Positions 48,525 through 57,220 of a stretch of DNA of 64,000 nucleotides are shown here, one piece after another. Source of the DNA: Alistipes sp. GTDB lineage: Bacteria; Bacteroidota; Bacteroidia; Bacteroidales; Rikenellaceae. Numbering within the stretch: position 1 is the stretch's first letter; each line of letters begins with the position of its first letter. The notes beneath the pieces were generated by a model. The model had not been told where the DNA came from and did no database searches. It saw only the letters and a list, made by a program, of their open reading frames with translations. The position numbers were made by a program, and so were the translations under genes. The DNA lies in assembly GCA_020026335.1 (NCBI GenBank), contig JAHHQO010000003.1, positions 127,748 through 191,747 of the forward strand. The letters are read 5' to 3'.

Positions 48525-51328
48525 TATAATTTGAAGTTTAATTCCATACCGAAATAGGGGGTTGCACTGCGGCGCACCGTGATGCCGTCTACCTTGTAGT
48601 CGGGGGTGTAGTTGAGCATCTGGGTGATGAACATGGCAGCGGTGAGCTTATCGCCGAAGAGTCGTTTGGTGACCTTGAGGTTGGTGGTCATGGCAAACGG
48701 TATGCTGTGCCAGCGGAATGACTTCTCGTTGTAGTTGATGACGAGCCACTTGAGGAAGGGGTCCTGTTCCGAGGCTTCGGTGTAGGGGTACACATTGCCT
48801 TCGGCATCGAAATATGTCGAGGGTCGGCTGCTGCGGTGGGTGTTCAAATCACGCGTCAGCCACTGACACTGGAAGGTGAGCGAGAAGCCCAAACCGATGC
48901 GCGGCAGGTCGGTATCCAACATGAAGTTGGTGTTGCAGATTTCGCGAATGTAGTGCGAATCGTTGTCGTAGATACCCACATAGGGCATCTCCTTGTCGGC
49001 GATGAGCACCGACGGGCTGTACTGTATCGGCTCGCTGTTGGAGTATTCGGTGTGGAACCATGCACCCGTGATGGTGAGTCGTGTGCGCAACGCGGCGATA
49101 CGCTGTGACGAGAAGGTGAACTCGACACCTTTTTTCGAGGTTTGGCTGCCGTTGGTCGTCGAGCCGTGGGCACGCATCACCTGCTTGGTGGAGTAGGGCA
49201 TCTGCTCCAGCGAGGGCGGTGCGGTGAGCTGCGAATCGTCCACACCGCTGTAATCGTAGGCCTTGTATTCGTAGGGACGATAGGTTGATGCAGTGCGGAA
49301 TCCCGACTTCATCTCCTCCTCGAAGTAGGTGAGCGACAGACGGTTGCCTGCTATGGTGATGTCACCTCTCACCTCCCACTTGAAGTTGCGCGCCGGCATC
49401 AGATGATAGTTCGTCGGGTCGGTAATGTAGGTGCGTACATTCACACGGCGCAGTTCGGGCGAGGTGTGGAAGTAGTTGAGCTGCATGAAGTCCAAATATC
49501 GGGGAGCAGGGTAGAGCTGGTTCATGGTCGGACTCTTGGTGTGCCAACCCACACCTCCCGACAGCGAGGTGCTCACCTCCTGACCTGCGAGAGTGAAACT
49601 TGGCAGCGAGAGTCGGAGATTGACACGGGGGTCATACCAAAAGTGGTCGTGCATGTCATACTTGTCGGCGATGTTGAACATCGTCAGCACACGCAGTCCT
49701 GCCATGATGTCGAGGTGGGTGCGTCCCATGGTCACCGTGGTATTGTCCTCGAGGAACATACCCAGGTCGTGCTGTGCGGGAATCTTGTTGAAGGGGTAGG
49801 GACGAGCTGCCACACCCGAAAAGATGGGGCGGCGCATGTCAAACACCTGTCCGCGACCGAGGTTCTTGTCCATCGACCAGTCGGCTCCGGCGATAAGGGT
49901 CGAATTGCTGTGCGTGGTCGAGAATCCGAAGGTCGCCAACCACTTCACGAATGCCGACATGGGCTGTCCGTCCACACTCATGTGACCGATGTAGGAGGCC
50001 TCGATGGGCACGGCATCGAACTCTCCGGCCTCCATGTTCACGGGTGTGGCCATGGGCTTGGTGATGGAGACGAAACGACGACGGCGGATGCGGTCCTTCG
50101 AGTAGTCGATGGAGGCTGTACCCTCCACCGAGCGGAAGAAGCCCTCGCGCTTGGAGCGGTACTCGAAATTGAGTCCGAAATTGATGTGGTTGTATTGCGA
50201 CTTGTAGTCGTCAATCTTGTTGTTGTTCAGTTCGGGGTCTTTCTTCTTGTTGTCGAACGAACCCGTGTAGTCGAGGTGTACACCCAAATCGGTCTGGTGG
50301 GCATCATCGTCCCACTTCTTGTTCACACGCAGCGAGCCGGTCATACGTTTGTAATTCTCCAGCTTGTTGCGCGGGTCGGATTTGGCGTCCAAAAGGTCAA
50401 CTCCCATATTCACGGTGAGGTTGCGCTGCGGAATCTCGAAGCCCTTGCCCACGTAGAACAGCTTGCTGGCCATGTCGGCCTTGAAACGTGCATTGAGGTC
50501 GCGACCGCCCTTGTTGCGCTTGATTTTCACCAGCCCGCTGGTCAAATCGCCATACTGTACCGAGGGAATACCGCGCACAATCTCCACACTCTCGATTTGG
50601 TCGGTGGAGAGGGTACGCATATCGACACCCGAATTGACGAAGTAGTTGTAGCTGATTTCGGTATCGAAAGTGCCGCTGCCGGGGATGTACTGCATGTTGG
50701 CATCGGTGCTGATGGGCGCGCCATCAACGACAAACGATGTACCGAGTGCCGAGGTGGCGTAATCGGAACTGCCGATGCCCGTCTCACGCAGATGAATGGT
50801 GTTGGGTGAGCCGAGTACGGGCTTCGATGCCGAGCCACCGGGCAATAGCGACAGCAGGTCGGCAAAGCTCGACGGCTGGAGGTGCTCCATGGCCTTGCGG
50901 TCGATGGTTGAGGAACTGGTCGTACCCTTGGTCTCCGAGGCGGTGACCACGACATCACGAATGGCAAATGCACTCTCGTGCATGACGATACGATAGGTCG
51001 AGGGGGTGTTCTTCGAGATGAGCACCTGACGGCGGTGGGTGTTGTAACCGATGTATTCGGCCGCCATGATGTAGGTGCCGTCATGCAGCGAAAAGAGGGT
51101 AGAGCCCTCATTGTCGCTCACCGCGGCGAAGATGTGCCCCTCGGTATCGGTGAACGACACGGTGGTGTAGGGCAGTGCCGCACCTAAGGAATCGACCACC
51201 TCCACCGTCACACGGACTTTGTCCAAACGGTGCGAGGAGGGCATCTCCCCAGCTATGAGCGGAAAGACCACAAAAAGTAGGGCAGCTGTCAATGCCGCCT
51301 TGAAAAGATATATCGTAAGTCGGGTCAT
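48524..51328 (-). CDS. TonB-dependent outer-membrane receptor
   Basis: First gene of the operon; 934 residues from the ATG at 51328 (the frame extends upstream, but this start gives the signal peptide MTRLTIYLFKAALTAALLFVVFPLIAG). A CarboxypepD_reg-like domain (about 33-115) and TonB-box-like RDVVVTASE precede the plug (about 130-260, TIHLRETGIGSSDY, SFVVDGAPIS, VEIVRGIPSVQYGDLTSGLV) and a barrel ending GMELNFKL. It lacks the SusC signature and has no SusD partner, so the substrate may be a cofactor, metal complex or peptide rather than a glycan. The coupled ABC machinery downstream is distinctive. Confidence 0.92.
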   Translation of the reverse strand: MTRLTIYLFKAALTAALLFVVFPLIAGEMPSSHRLDKVRVTVEVVDSLGAALPYTTVSFTDTEGHIFAAVSDNEGSTLFSLHDGTYIMAAEYIGYNTHRRQVLISKNTPSTYRIVMHESAFAIRDVVVTASETKGTTSSSTIDRKAMEHLQPSSFADLLSLLPGGSASKPVLGSPNTIHLRETGIGSSDYATSALGTSFVVDGAPISTDANMQYIPGSGTFDTEISYNYFVNSGVDMRTLSTDQIESVEIVRGIPSVQYGDLTSGLVKIKRNKGGRDLNARFKADMASKLFYVGKGFEIPQRNLTVNMGVDLLDAKSDPRNKLENYKRMTGSLRVNKKWDDDAHQTDLGVHLDYTGSFDNKKKDPELNNNKIDDYKSQYNHINFGLNFEYRSKREGFFRSVEGTASIDYSKDRIRRRRFVSITKPMATPVNMEAGEFDAVPIEASYIGHMSVDGQPMSAFVKWLATFGFSTTHSNSTLIAGADWSMDKNLGRGQVFDMRRPIFSGVAARPYPFNKIPAQHDLGMFLEDNTTVTMGRTHLDIMAGLRVLTMFNIADKYDMHDHFWYDPRVNLRLSLPSFTLAGQEVSTSLSGGVGWHTKSPTMNQLYPAPRYLDFMQLNYFHTSPELRRVNVRTYITDPTNYHLMPARNFKWEVRGDITIAGNRLSLTYFEEEMKSGFRTASTYRPYEYKAYDYSGVDDSQLTAPPSLEQMPYSTKQVMRAHGSTTNGSQTSKKGVEFTFSSQRIAALRTRLTITGAWFHTEYSNSEPIQYSPSVLIADKEMPYVGIYDNDSHYIREICNTNFMLDTDLPRIGLGFSLTFQCQWLTRDLNTHRSSRPSTYFDAEGNVYPYTEASEQDPFLKWLVINYNEKSFRWHSIPFAMTTNLKVTKRLFGDKLTAAMFITQMLNYTPDYKVDGITVRRSATPYFGMELNFKL

Positions 51329-51348
51329 CAGTCTGTTTTTTAGCAGGG

Positions 51349-51380
51349 CAAATGTAGAGGTGAGACCCCCGATAGACAAT
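51349..51380 (-). promoter_or_regulatory. Promoter of the TonB/ABC operon
   Basis: On the minus strand ATTG (51377-51380), a 20-base spacer and TACATTTG (51349-51356) fit the Bacteroidota consensus, 20 bases before the receptor ATG. Confidence 0.6.
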
Positions 51381-51684
51381 ACCTAATGATGATGAAACTA
51401 CACAATGAGGGTCATAACTTATGATGATGGCCGCATATCGGGGGCTGAGTGGTATGTAGGGGCCGTTGGGTAAAATTGAGGACAAAAGAGCAGGGGATTC
51501 TTCCCCTTCTGCGCGGAATATTTGTGCGCAAACGTCCGTTTCGGACTCCCGTTCCATCCCCCATACAAGGTACTCCTAATTATGAAAATTTCTGATTATT
51601 TCTCGGAAAGAACAAATTTTTGGAGAAATTTGGGAGTTGCGGGGCGGATTTCGCCCTGGATTTATGCGGAATATGGAAAAAGAA

Positions 51685-51712
51685 AAGGGGACTTTCTTCA
51701 AAGAAAGTCCCC
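51685..51712 (-). terminator. Terminator at the end of the capsule cluster
   Basis: GGGGACTTTC pairs with GAAAGTCCCC around a 6-nt loop. On the minus strand it is followed by TTTTCTTTTT, about 55 bp past the last capsule gene. Confidence 0.82.
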
Positions 51713-51766
51713 TTATTATAAAAGAGGAATTTAATTTCTATTGCAACTTATATCTTGCTGCGTTAT

Positions 51767-52513
51767 TTAAAATGTCTGCTCCCTCTTTTCGAAGAGATGT
51801 CTGATAAATACACCCATACATGGAATGAGCGCTCTGAATACACGCTTGGAGTGTCCGACTGGATTCTGCGTTATGCGGTAGAGCCATTCAAGCCCCAGTT
51901 TCTGGATCTTCTCGGGAGCACGTTTCGCTTTACCTGCCATGATGTCAAACATACCGCCTACACCAAAGCAGACTCCGGTATTGAGCTGATCTTTATAATT
52001 GGTAATGAATCGCTCTTTGAAAGGCGAAGGCATACCGATAAACAGATAGTCGGGTTGACAAGCAGCAATATCGGCAACAATCTGTTGCTCGTTCTTGAAA
52101 AATCCGTTATGATAGCCAGCAATTCGAAGTTGGGGATATCGAGCCTTGATGTTTTTGACTAATGTATCTATCGTATCTTGAGCCGCTCCCAGCAGGTAAA
52201 TACTTTCTCCACGCTGATTGGCTGTATCCAGCATTCGATAAAGGATGTCGGCACACAGAGTTCTCTGACTAAGTTTAAAGCCTTTCATCTTGAGATACCA
52301 ATAGACAATCATACCATCAATATTGACGATATCCGAACTGTTGATATAGTGATGAAAATCCTTGTTTTTGGCTATCAGTGCAATCTGTTCGAGATTTACG
52401 CCCGTGATTTGCAGTCCTTTTTTGCCGTACTTCAACCAATCATTTACAATCGTAGAGATTTCATCGACTGTCAGAGGATTGATTTTTATGCCACATGAAT
52501 AGATTGTATTCAT
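51767..52513 (-). CDS. WecG/TagA/CpsF-family glycosyltransferase
   Basis: A GT26 enzyme adding a HexNAc or HexNAcA residue to a lipid-linked acceptor during polysaccharide synthesis. It is 248 residues from the ATG at 52513; the upstream frame overlaps fnlC. Family motifs include ITGVNLEQIALI, DSSDIVNIDGMIVYWY-like acceptor region, IYLLGA, GYHNGFF and PDYLFIGMPSPFKERF. The C-terminal GVGGMFDIMAGKAKRAP and GLEWLYRI are highly characteristic. It is the last gene of the cluster. No donor-specific epimerase for ManNAcA is present, so the donor is uncertain. Confidence 0.9.
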   Translation of the reverse strand: MNTIYSCGIKINPLTVDEISTIVNDWLKYGKKGLQITGVNLEQIALIAKNKDFHHYINSSDIVNIDGMIVYWYLKMKGFKLSQRTLCADILYRMLDTANQRGESIYLLGAAQDTIDTLVKNIKARYPQLRIAGYHNGFFKNEQQIVADIAACQPDYLFIGMPSPFKERFITNYKDQLNTGVCFGVGGMFDIMAGKAKRAPEKIQKLGLEWLYRITQNPVGHSKRVFRALIPCMGVFIRHLFEKREQTF

Positions 52514-52523
52514 CTTCTCTTTC

Positions 52524-53708
52524 TTAGAATTTTCTCCAAACCATCTTGTTGACCACGCCGACATAGCTCTGAATGAGCTTGACCATCTTGGTGGAGACGT
52601 TCTCGTCGGTGTAGTTGGGAACGGGAGTGCCGTAGTCGCCCGCCAGATTCAGCTCCACGGCGGTGTCTACGGCCTGCAGCAACGATTTCTCATCGATGCC
52701 CGCCAAGACGAAGCCCGCCTTATCCAAAGACTCGGGACGCTCTGTCGAAGTGCGGATACATACTGCCGGGAAGGGGTGTCCCACGCTGGTGAAGAACGAG
52801 CTCTCCTCGGGCAGCGTACCACTGTCGCTCACCACGGCAAAGGCATTCATCTGAAGGCAGTTGTAGTCGTGGAAGCCCAGCGGCTCGTGCTGAATGACAC
52901 GCTTGTCGAGCTGAAAGCCGCTCGCCTCGAGACGCTTTCTCGAACGGGGGTGGCAGCTGTACAAAATCGGCATGTCGTACTTCTCGGCCATGGCATTGAT
53001 GGCGTTGAACAGCGAGGTGAAGTTCTTCTCCGTGTCGATATTCTCCTCGCGGTGTGCCGACAGCAGGATATACTTGCCCTTCTCGAGTCCCAGGCGCGAG
53101 TGGATGTCGCTCGCCTCAATCTCCTTGAAGTTCTCGTGCAGCACCTCCGCCATTGGCGAGCCCGACACGTAGGTGCGCTCCTTCGGCAGTCCGCAGTCCG
53201 CCAGATAGCGGCGTGCGTGCTCCGAGTAAGCCACATTCACATCGGAGATGATGTCCACGATACGGCGGTTTGTCTCCTCCGGCAGGCACTCGTCCTTGCA
53301 GCGGTTACCCGCCTCCATGTGGAAGATGGGAATATGAAGACGCTTGGCACCGATGACCGACAGACAGCTGTTCGTATCGCCCAGCACCAGCACGGCATCG
53401 GGTCGGGTGGCTGCCATCAGTTTGTACGAGGCATTGATGATGTTACCCATCGTAGCACCCAAATCATCACCCACGGCATCCATATACACCTCGGGGTCCT
53501 TCAGTTTCAAATCCTTGAAGAAGACACCATTGAGGTTATAGTCGTAATTCTGTCCCGTGTGTGCCAGAATCACATCGAAATACTTGCGGCACTTGTTGAT
53601 GACGGCCGCCAGGCGGATAATCTCGGGACGTGTTCCCACGATAATCAGCAACTTCAGCTTACCGTTATCCTGGAACTTGATATCACTATAATCGGTTCTA
53701 ATTTCCAT
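52524..53708 (-). CDS. fnlC: UDP-N-acetylglucosamine 2-epimerase family (FnlC/CapG type)
   Basis: A non-hydrolysing 2-epimerase. In this context it most likely converts UDP-N-acetyl-L-pneumosamine to UDP-N-acetyl-L-fucosamine, the last step of the FnlABC route. It is 394 residues with GTRPEI (25-30), GDTNSCL, HMEAGNRC, PEETNR, SAHREENID and SDSGTLPEESSF; the GNRC and EECLPEE regions differ from WecB and favour the CapG/FnlC branch. Unlike the other pathway genes it is preceded by an intrinsic terminator (53724-53758), so its expression may be separately tuned. Confidence 0.9.
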   Translation of the reverse strand: MEIRTDYSDIKFQDNGKLKLLIIVGTRPEIIRLAAVINKCRKYFDVILAHTGQNYDYNLNGVFFKDLKLKDPEVYMDAVGDDLGATMGNIINASYKLMAATRPDAVLVLGDTNSCLSVIGAKRLHIPIFHMEAGNRCKDECLPEETNRRIVDIISDVNVAYSEHARRYLADCGLPKERTYVSGSPMAEVLHENFKEIEASDIHSRLGLEKGKYILLSAHREENIDTEKNFTSLFNAINAMAEKYDMPILYSCHPRSRKRLEASGFQLDKRVIQHEPLGFHDYNCLQMNAFAVVSDSGTLPEESSFFTSVGHPFPAVCIRTSTERPESLDKAGFVLAGIDEKSLLQAVDTAVELNLAGDYGTPVPNYTDENVSTKMVKLIQSYVGVVNKMVWRKF

Positions 53709-53723
53709 CTTATGTTGTTTTAG

Positions 53724-53758
53724 AAAAAAGGACGGGGAGATGACGCTTCGCCCCGTCC
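53724..53758 (-). terminator. Intrinsic terminator inside the capsule operon, before fnlC
   Basis: On the minus strand GGACGGGG (53758-53751) and CCCCGTCC (53737-53730) form a perfect GC-rich stem with a 13-nt loop, followed by six T's. It sits in the 57-bp gap between the cupin gene and fnlC, so transcription of fnlC and wecG would be reduced unless the terminator is bypassed or a separate promoter exists. Confidence 0.8.
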
Positions 53759-53765
53759 GTTCGTG

Positions 53766-54158
53766 TTATGCTAAAATATCTTCGGGTGACGAAGGGGTGT
53801 AAGGACCGTCCTTGACTTCGAGAATCACCGTTCCCGACTCCACGACTTCGAGTGTATGCCACTGCCCCATGGGGGTGTGAATGCCGAAGTTGCCATCGAG
53901 GGGCGAGAGCGTGAATTCATCTATCACCTCGCGCGCATCGTTGTAGAACACCACGCGCATCTTACCGCGCAGTACCATCTGTGTCTCGTTGGTCGAGGGG
54001 TGACGATGAATCGGCATCTGTGTGCCGGGTTCCAAAGCCACCAGCAGGCGCTGAGCCTTGGCATCCAGAGACTCGTGGAGATTGAGATGGCTGCGAAGAC
54101 GCGGCGAAGCCTTCGCCTCCGCGGTCAGACGGTCGAACAACGCAGTATCCAACAGCAT
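53766..54158 (-). CDS. WbuC-family cupin protein
   Basis: A 130-residue cupin-fold metalloprotein, probably cytoplasmic. The first cupin motif supplies the metal ligands (MPIHRHPSTNETQMVLRG); the second has GQWHTLEV. WbuC members occur beside UDP-L-FucNAc or related nucleotide-sugar genes in O-antigen clusters, but their reaction is undefined. It starts 2 bp after the fnlB stop, so the two are tightly coupled. A separate cupin domain is also present inside FnlB, so this one is not simply a detached FnlB domain. Confidence 0.82.
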   Translation of the reverse strand: MLLDTALFDRLTAEAKASPRLRSHLNLHESLDAKAQRLLVALEPGTQMPIHRHPSTNETQMVLRGKMRVVFYNDAREVIDEFTLSPLDGNFGIHTPMGQWHTLEVVESGTVILEVKDGPYTPSSPEDILA

Positions 54159-54160
54159 CG

Positions 54161-55372
54161 CTACTCCTCCTTAATCACCTTCTCGAAGTAGGTATCGGGG
54201 CGGTTGGGGTTGAATTTCTCATTCGCCCACATCACTGTCACCAAATCCTCCGTGTCGGAGAGGTTGATGATGTTGTGCGTATAGCCGGGCAGCATGTGAA
54301 CGGCCTCGATTTTCTCGCCCGACACCTCAAACTCGAGGACCTCGTCAGTGCCGATTTTGCGCATCTGAATCTGTCCGTGTCCCGACACCACGATGAAGAA
54401 CTCCCACTTGGTGTTGTGCCAGTGTTCACCCTTGGTGATGCCCGGCTTCGAGATGTTGACGCTCACCTGTCCGCACTTCTCGCTGCGCAGCAACTCCGTG
54501 AAGCTGCCACGGGCATCGACATTCATCTTCAGGGGGAAGATGGTCTTCTCCTTCGGCAGGTAGGACAGGTAGGTCGAGTAGAGTTTCTTGGCGAACGAGT
54601 TGTCCGCGATTTCGGGAACCTGAAGGGTCTCGGGCTGGGCACGGAAGGCCTCCAGCAGGTCGACAATCTCACCCAGGGTCACCTTGTGGGTGGTGGGCAC
54701 GGCGCAATAGCGGCCGTCGGCCTTGAGAACGGTATTCAGTCCGTCGAACTCGCAGTGGTGTTCGTCACCCGTGAGGGCGGCAATCATCTCATCGACCAAA
54801 TCGTCGATATAGAGCAGTTCGAGTTCCGTGGAGCGGTCATTGACCTGTATGGGCAAATCGTTGGCGATGTTGTTACAGAAGGTGGCCACTGCCGAGTTGT
54901 AGTTCGGGCGGCACCACTTGCCGAAGAGGTTAGGGAAGCGGTAGACCAAGACCTTGGCACCCGTCTCCTTGCCGTACTCGAAGAACAACTCCTCGCCGGC
55001 GAGCTTCGACTTGCCGTAATCCGATTCGCCATAGCGGCCGATGAGTGTTGCCTGGATAGAGCTGGACAACATCACGGGGCAGGTATTGTGGTGCTTCTTC
55101 AAGGTGTCGAGCAGCGTGGAAGCAAAGCCGAAGTTGCCCTTCATGAACTCGCTCTGGTCCTTGGGGCGGTTCACGCCTGCCAGGTTGAAGACAAAGTCAG
55201 CCTCACGGCAGTAGCGTTCCAACTCCTCGGGGGTAGAGTCGATGTCATACTCGAAGACCTCCAGTGCAGAATCCACCTTATACCAGCGTGCCTTACCCTC
55301 GGAAATGTTGTGCAACTGGGCAACAAGATTCCGACCGACAAAGCCTTTGGCTCCGGTTACTAAAATTTTCAT
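54161..55372 (-). CDS. fnlB: UDP-N-acetyl-L-fucosamine synthesis reductase/epimerase (FnlB/CapF type)
   Basis: A bifunctional enzyme: the C-terminal cupin epimerises the 4-keto sugar at C3 and the N-terminal SDR domain reduces C4 to give UDP-N-acetyl-L-pneumosamine. It is 403 residues with the NAD(P) motif GAKGFVG (7-13), YGKSK of the SDR active site, and a cupin (about 285-385) with GEHWHNTKWEFFIVVSG and PGYTHNI. Both modules match CapF. It stands 133 bp downstream of fnlA, in a gap that can fold into a branched hairpin. Confidence 0.9.
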   Translation of the reverse strand: MKILVTGAKGFVGRNLVAQLHNISEGKARWYKVDSALEVFEYDIDSTPEELERYCREADFVFNLAGVNRPKDQSEFMKGNFGFASTLLDTLKKHHNTCPVMLSSSIQATLIGRYGESDYGKSKLAGEELFFEYGKETGAKVLVYRFPNLFGKWCRPNYNSAVATFCNNIANDLPIQVNDRSTELELLYIDDLVDEMIAALTGDEHHCEFDGLNTVLKADGRYCAVPTTHKVTLGEIVDLLEAFRAQPETLQVPEIADNSFAKKLYSTYLSYLPKEKTIFPLKMNVDARGSFTELLRSEKCGQVSVNISKPGITKGEHWHNTKWEFFIVVSGHGQIQMRKIGTDEVLEFEVSGEKIEAVHMLPGYTHNIINLSDTEDLVTVMWANEKFNPNRPDTYFEKVIKEE

Positions 55373-55392
55373 GATATGTGGTTTGTTAATCT

Positions 55393-55445
55393 GACCCGAA
55401 AGTGATGAGGTGGGAATACCTCAAAAAGAGATGTGGGTTCGGGTC
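55393..55445 (-). other. Branched hairpin in the fnlA-fnlB gap
   Basis: GACCCGAA (55393-55400) pairs with TTCGGGTC (55438-55445), enclosing a second small stem GAGGT/ACCTC (55407-55411 and 55418-55422). No U run follows on the minus strand, so it is not an intrinsic terminator. It may be an mRNA-stability or leader structure for fnlB. Confidence 0.4.
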
Positions 55446-55505
55446 GAAAAAGATGTGGTATCGTTTAGTGTCCGAAATGACAATCCTTTGTGTGGAGATG
55501 AGTTT

Positions 55506-56579
55506 TTACTCGCTACGGATATCGCGTGCCTTGGCGCGGGGCAGCAGACCCAAATCCTCCTGAATGAAGCGCAGGCGCATCAGCTGCTCCTTCATGCCCT
55601 CGACATCCAGGCGGCGGGTGTTGTGCGAGTGGTAGTCCTCGGTTCTCGAAATCTGGTCGTCACCCTCGGTGAAGAACTTGTCGTAGTTCAAGTCGCGGGT
55701 ATCGCAAGGGATACGGAAGTAGTTGCCCATATCAATCGAGCGAAGCATCTCCTCACGGGTAACGAGGGTCTCGTAGAGTTTCTCGCCGTGGCGCGTACCG
55801 ATAACCTTAACCTCTGTTTCGCCGAACTTGGGGTTCACCTTGGCGTAGATCTCCTTCAGAGCCGTTGCCAGGGTCTCCAGCGTTGCGGCAGGTGCTTTCT
55901 GTACGAACAGGTCACCGTTGTGGCCGTGGGTGAAGGCGTAAACCACCAAATCAACGGCATCGTCCAGGGTCATCATGAAGCGGGTCATGTTGGGGTCGGT
56001 GATGGTGATGGGCTTGCCCTCCTCCATCTGCTCTACCCACAAGGGAATCACAGAACCGCGGCTGGCCATCACGTTACCGTAACGGGTGCAGCAGATGGTG
56101 GTCTGTGCGCCCTCGCCCAGCTCACGGCCTTTGGCGATGGCGACCTTCTCCATCATGGCCTTTGAGATACCCATGGCGTTGATGGGATAGGCGGCCTTAT
56201 CGGTCGAGAGGACAACGACATTCTTCACACCGTTCTCGATGGCCGACAGAAGGACGTTGTTGGTTCCCTCAACATTGGTGCGAACGGCCTCCATGGGGAA
56301 GAACTCGCACGAGGGGACCTGCTTCAGCGCTGCGGCCGAGAAGACATAATCCACACCGCGCATGGCGATATCCACCGACTGCTTCTCGCGGACGTTACCG
56401 ATATAGAACTTCACCTTGGGATTCTGAAGCGCATGACGCATATCGTCCTGCTTCTTCTCGTCGCGCGAGAAGATACGAATCTCCTTGATATCCGAATCCA
56501 AAAATCTTCTGAGCACGGCGTTGCCAAAACTGCCCGTACCGCCTGTGATCAACAGGACTTTGTCTTTAAATACTGACAT
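55506..56579 (-). CDS. fnlA: UDP-GlcNAc 4,6-dehydratase/5-epimerase (FnlA/CapE type)
   Basis: First step of UDP-L-FucNAc synthesis: inverting dehydration and epimerisation of UDP-GlcNAc. It is 357 residues of the extended-SDR polysaccharide biosynthesis family (PF02719). The NADP motif GGTGSFG is at residues 13-19. The usual SDR Tyr-x3-Lys is replaced by Met-x3-Lys in NAMGISK, as in CapE/FlaA1. Further family motifs are AALKQVP and TNVEGTNN. The length is that of soluble CapE, not the long membrane-bound dehydratases. Codon use is GC-rich like fnlB and fnlC, unlike the adjacent acyltransferase. Confidence 0.9.
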   Translation of the reverse strand: MSVFKDKVLLITGGTGSFGNAVLRRFLDSDIKEIRIFSRDEKKQDDMRHALQNPKVKFYIGNVREKQSVDIAMRGVDYVFSAAALKQVPSCEFFPMEAVRTNVEGTNNVLLSAIENGVKNVVVLSTDKAAYPINAMGISKAMMEKVAIAKGRELGEGAQTTICCTRYGNVMASRGSVIPLWVEQMEEGKPITITDPNMTRFMMTLDDAVDLVVYAFTHGHNGDLFVQKAPAATLETLATALKEIYAKVNPKFGETEVKVIGTRHGEKLYETLVTREEMLRSIDMGNYFRIPCDTRDLNYDKFFTEGDDQISRTEDYHSHNTRRLDVEGMKEQLMRLRFIQEDLGLLPRAKARDIRSE

Positions 56580-56593
56580 AGTATCTGTTTAAA

Positions 56594-57217
56594 TTAGTTC
56601 TTAACTTTTTGATAATTATCGAAATAGGCTTGCAATTCTTCTCGGCTGAGTCGCTTTTCTGCAGGATACAACTGCTCTTCGTGACGGAGGATTTCGTCGA
56701 TGGTCCATCTGAATTTAATCACCTTACAAGGCACACCTGCAGCAATAGAATAAGGAGGAATGGATTTACTAACAATAGCTCCTGCTCCAATAGTTGCACC
56801 TCGACCGACTGTAACACCGGCCAATAACGTAACATTACTTCCTATCCAAGCATCTTCTTCAACAATGACATCTTTATCAAACTCAGACATCATACCACTA
56901 TTCCTCTTGTATTCATCGGTAATTTCATGATGATTCTTTCCCAAAACAATCATGTGATTTCCCGTTCTTACCACAAGACCTTCAGCTGCCCCGGCATGTT
57001 CTTTCATGATAAATCGGGCATTTAGTGTCGATATCAGAGAATTTGAAGCGATACCTGTATCTTCGTATAAAAAGATATTTTTAGGGTTATGAAGAATTAA
57101 TGGAGGTGTTAGTCTGACAGATTTGTCACAGAGACCGAATTGTGATCGTCGTATGCCCAGATAAGTCTTCCACAGCATATACAAGCCACGGATAAACATA
57201 CAGTTTTTGATGTTCAT
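56594..57217 (-). CDS. Hexapeptide-repeat acyltransferase (capsule modification)
   Basis: A 207-residue left-handed beta-helix acyltransferase, probably O- or N-acetylating a capsule sugar. The C-terminal half contains hexapeptide repeats (VIVEEDAWIGSNVTLLAGVTVGRGATIGAGAIVSKSIPPY), and a conserved GKNHHEITDE segment bears the likely catalytic His. It is most like maltose/galactoside acetyltransferases. It lies 14 bp after fnlA's upstream neighbour boundary and just downstream of a GT4 gene (3-bp gap). Base composition is lower in GC than fnlA. Confidence 0.85.
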   Translation of the reverse strand: MNIKNCMFIRGLYMLWKTYLGIRRSQFGLCDKSVRLTPPLILHNPKNIFLYEDTGIASNSLISTLNARFIMKEHAGAAEGLVVRTGNHMIVLGKNHHEITDEYKRNSGMMSEFDKDVIVEEDAWIGSNVTLLAGVTVGRGATIGAGAIVSKSIPPYSIAAGVPCKVIKFRWTIDEILRHEEQLYPAEKRLSREELQAYFDNYQKVKN

Positions 57218-57220
57218 GTT

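Larger units (their letters stand above)
51329..51766. other. Intergenic region between the TonB/ABC operon and the capsule cluster
   Basis: 438 bp. The left end holds the receptor promoter (51349-51380), and the right end holds a terminator for the capsule cluster. Between them are a hairpin GCAGGGGA/TCCCC-TT-CTGC near 51490-51512 and a GCGC-flanked inverted repeat. A 70-codon plus-strand frame (51522-51734) overlaps the terminator and looks spurious. Confidence 0.45.

Noticed and set aside
51522..51734. A 70-codon plus-strand frame
   Set aside because: It runs through an intrinsic terminator hairpin and shows no family motif.
55393..55445. The fnlA-fnlB hairpin as a terminator
   Set aside because: No U run follows the stem on the coding strand, unlike the clear terminator at 53724-53758.
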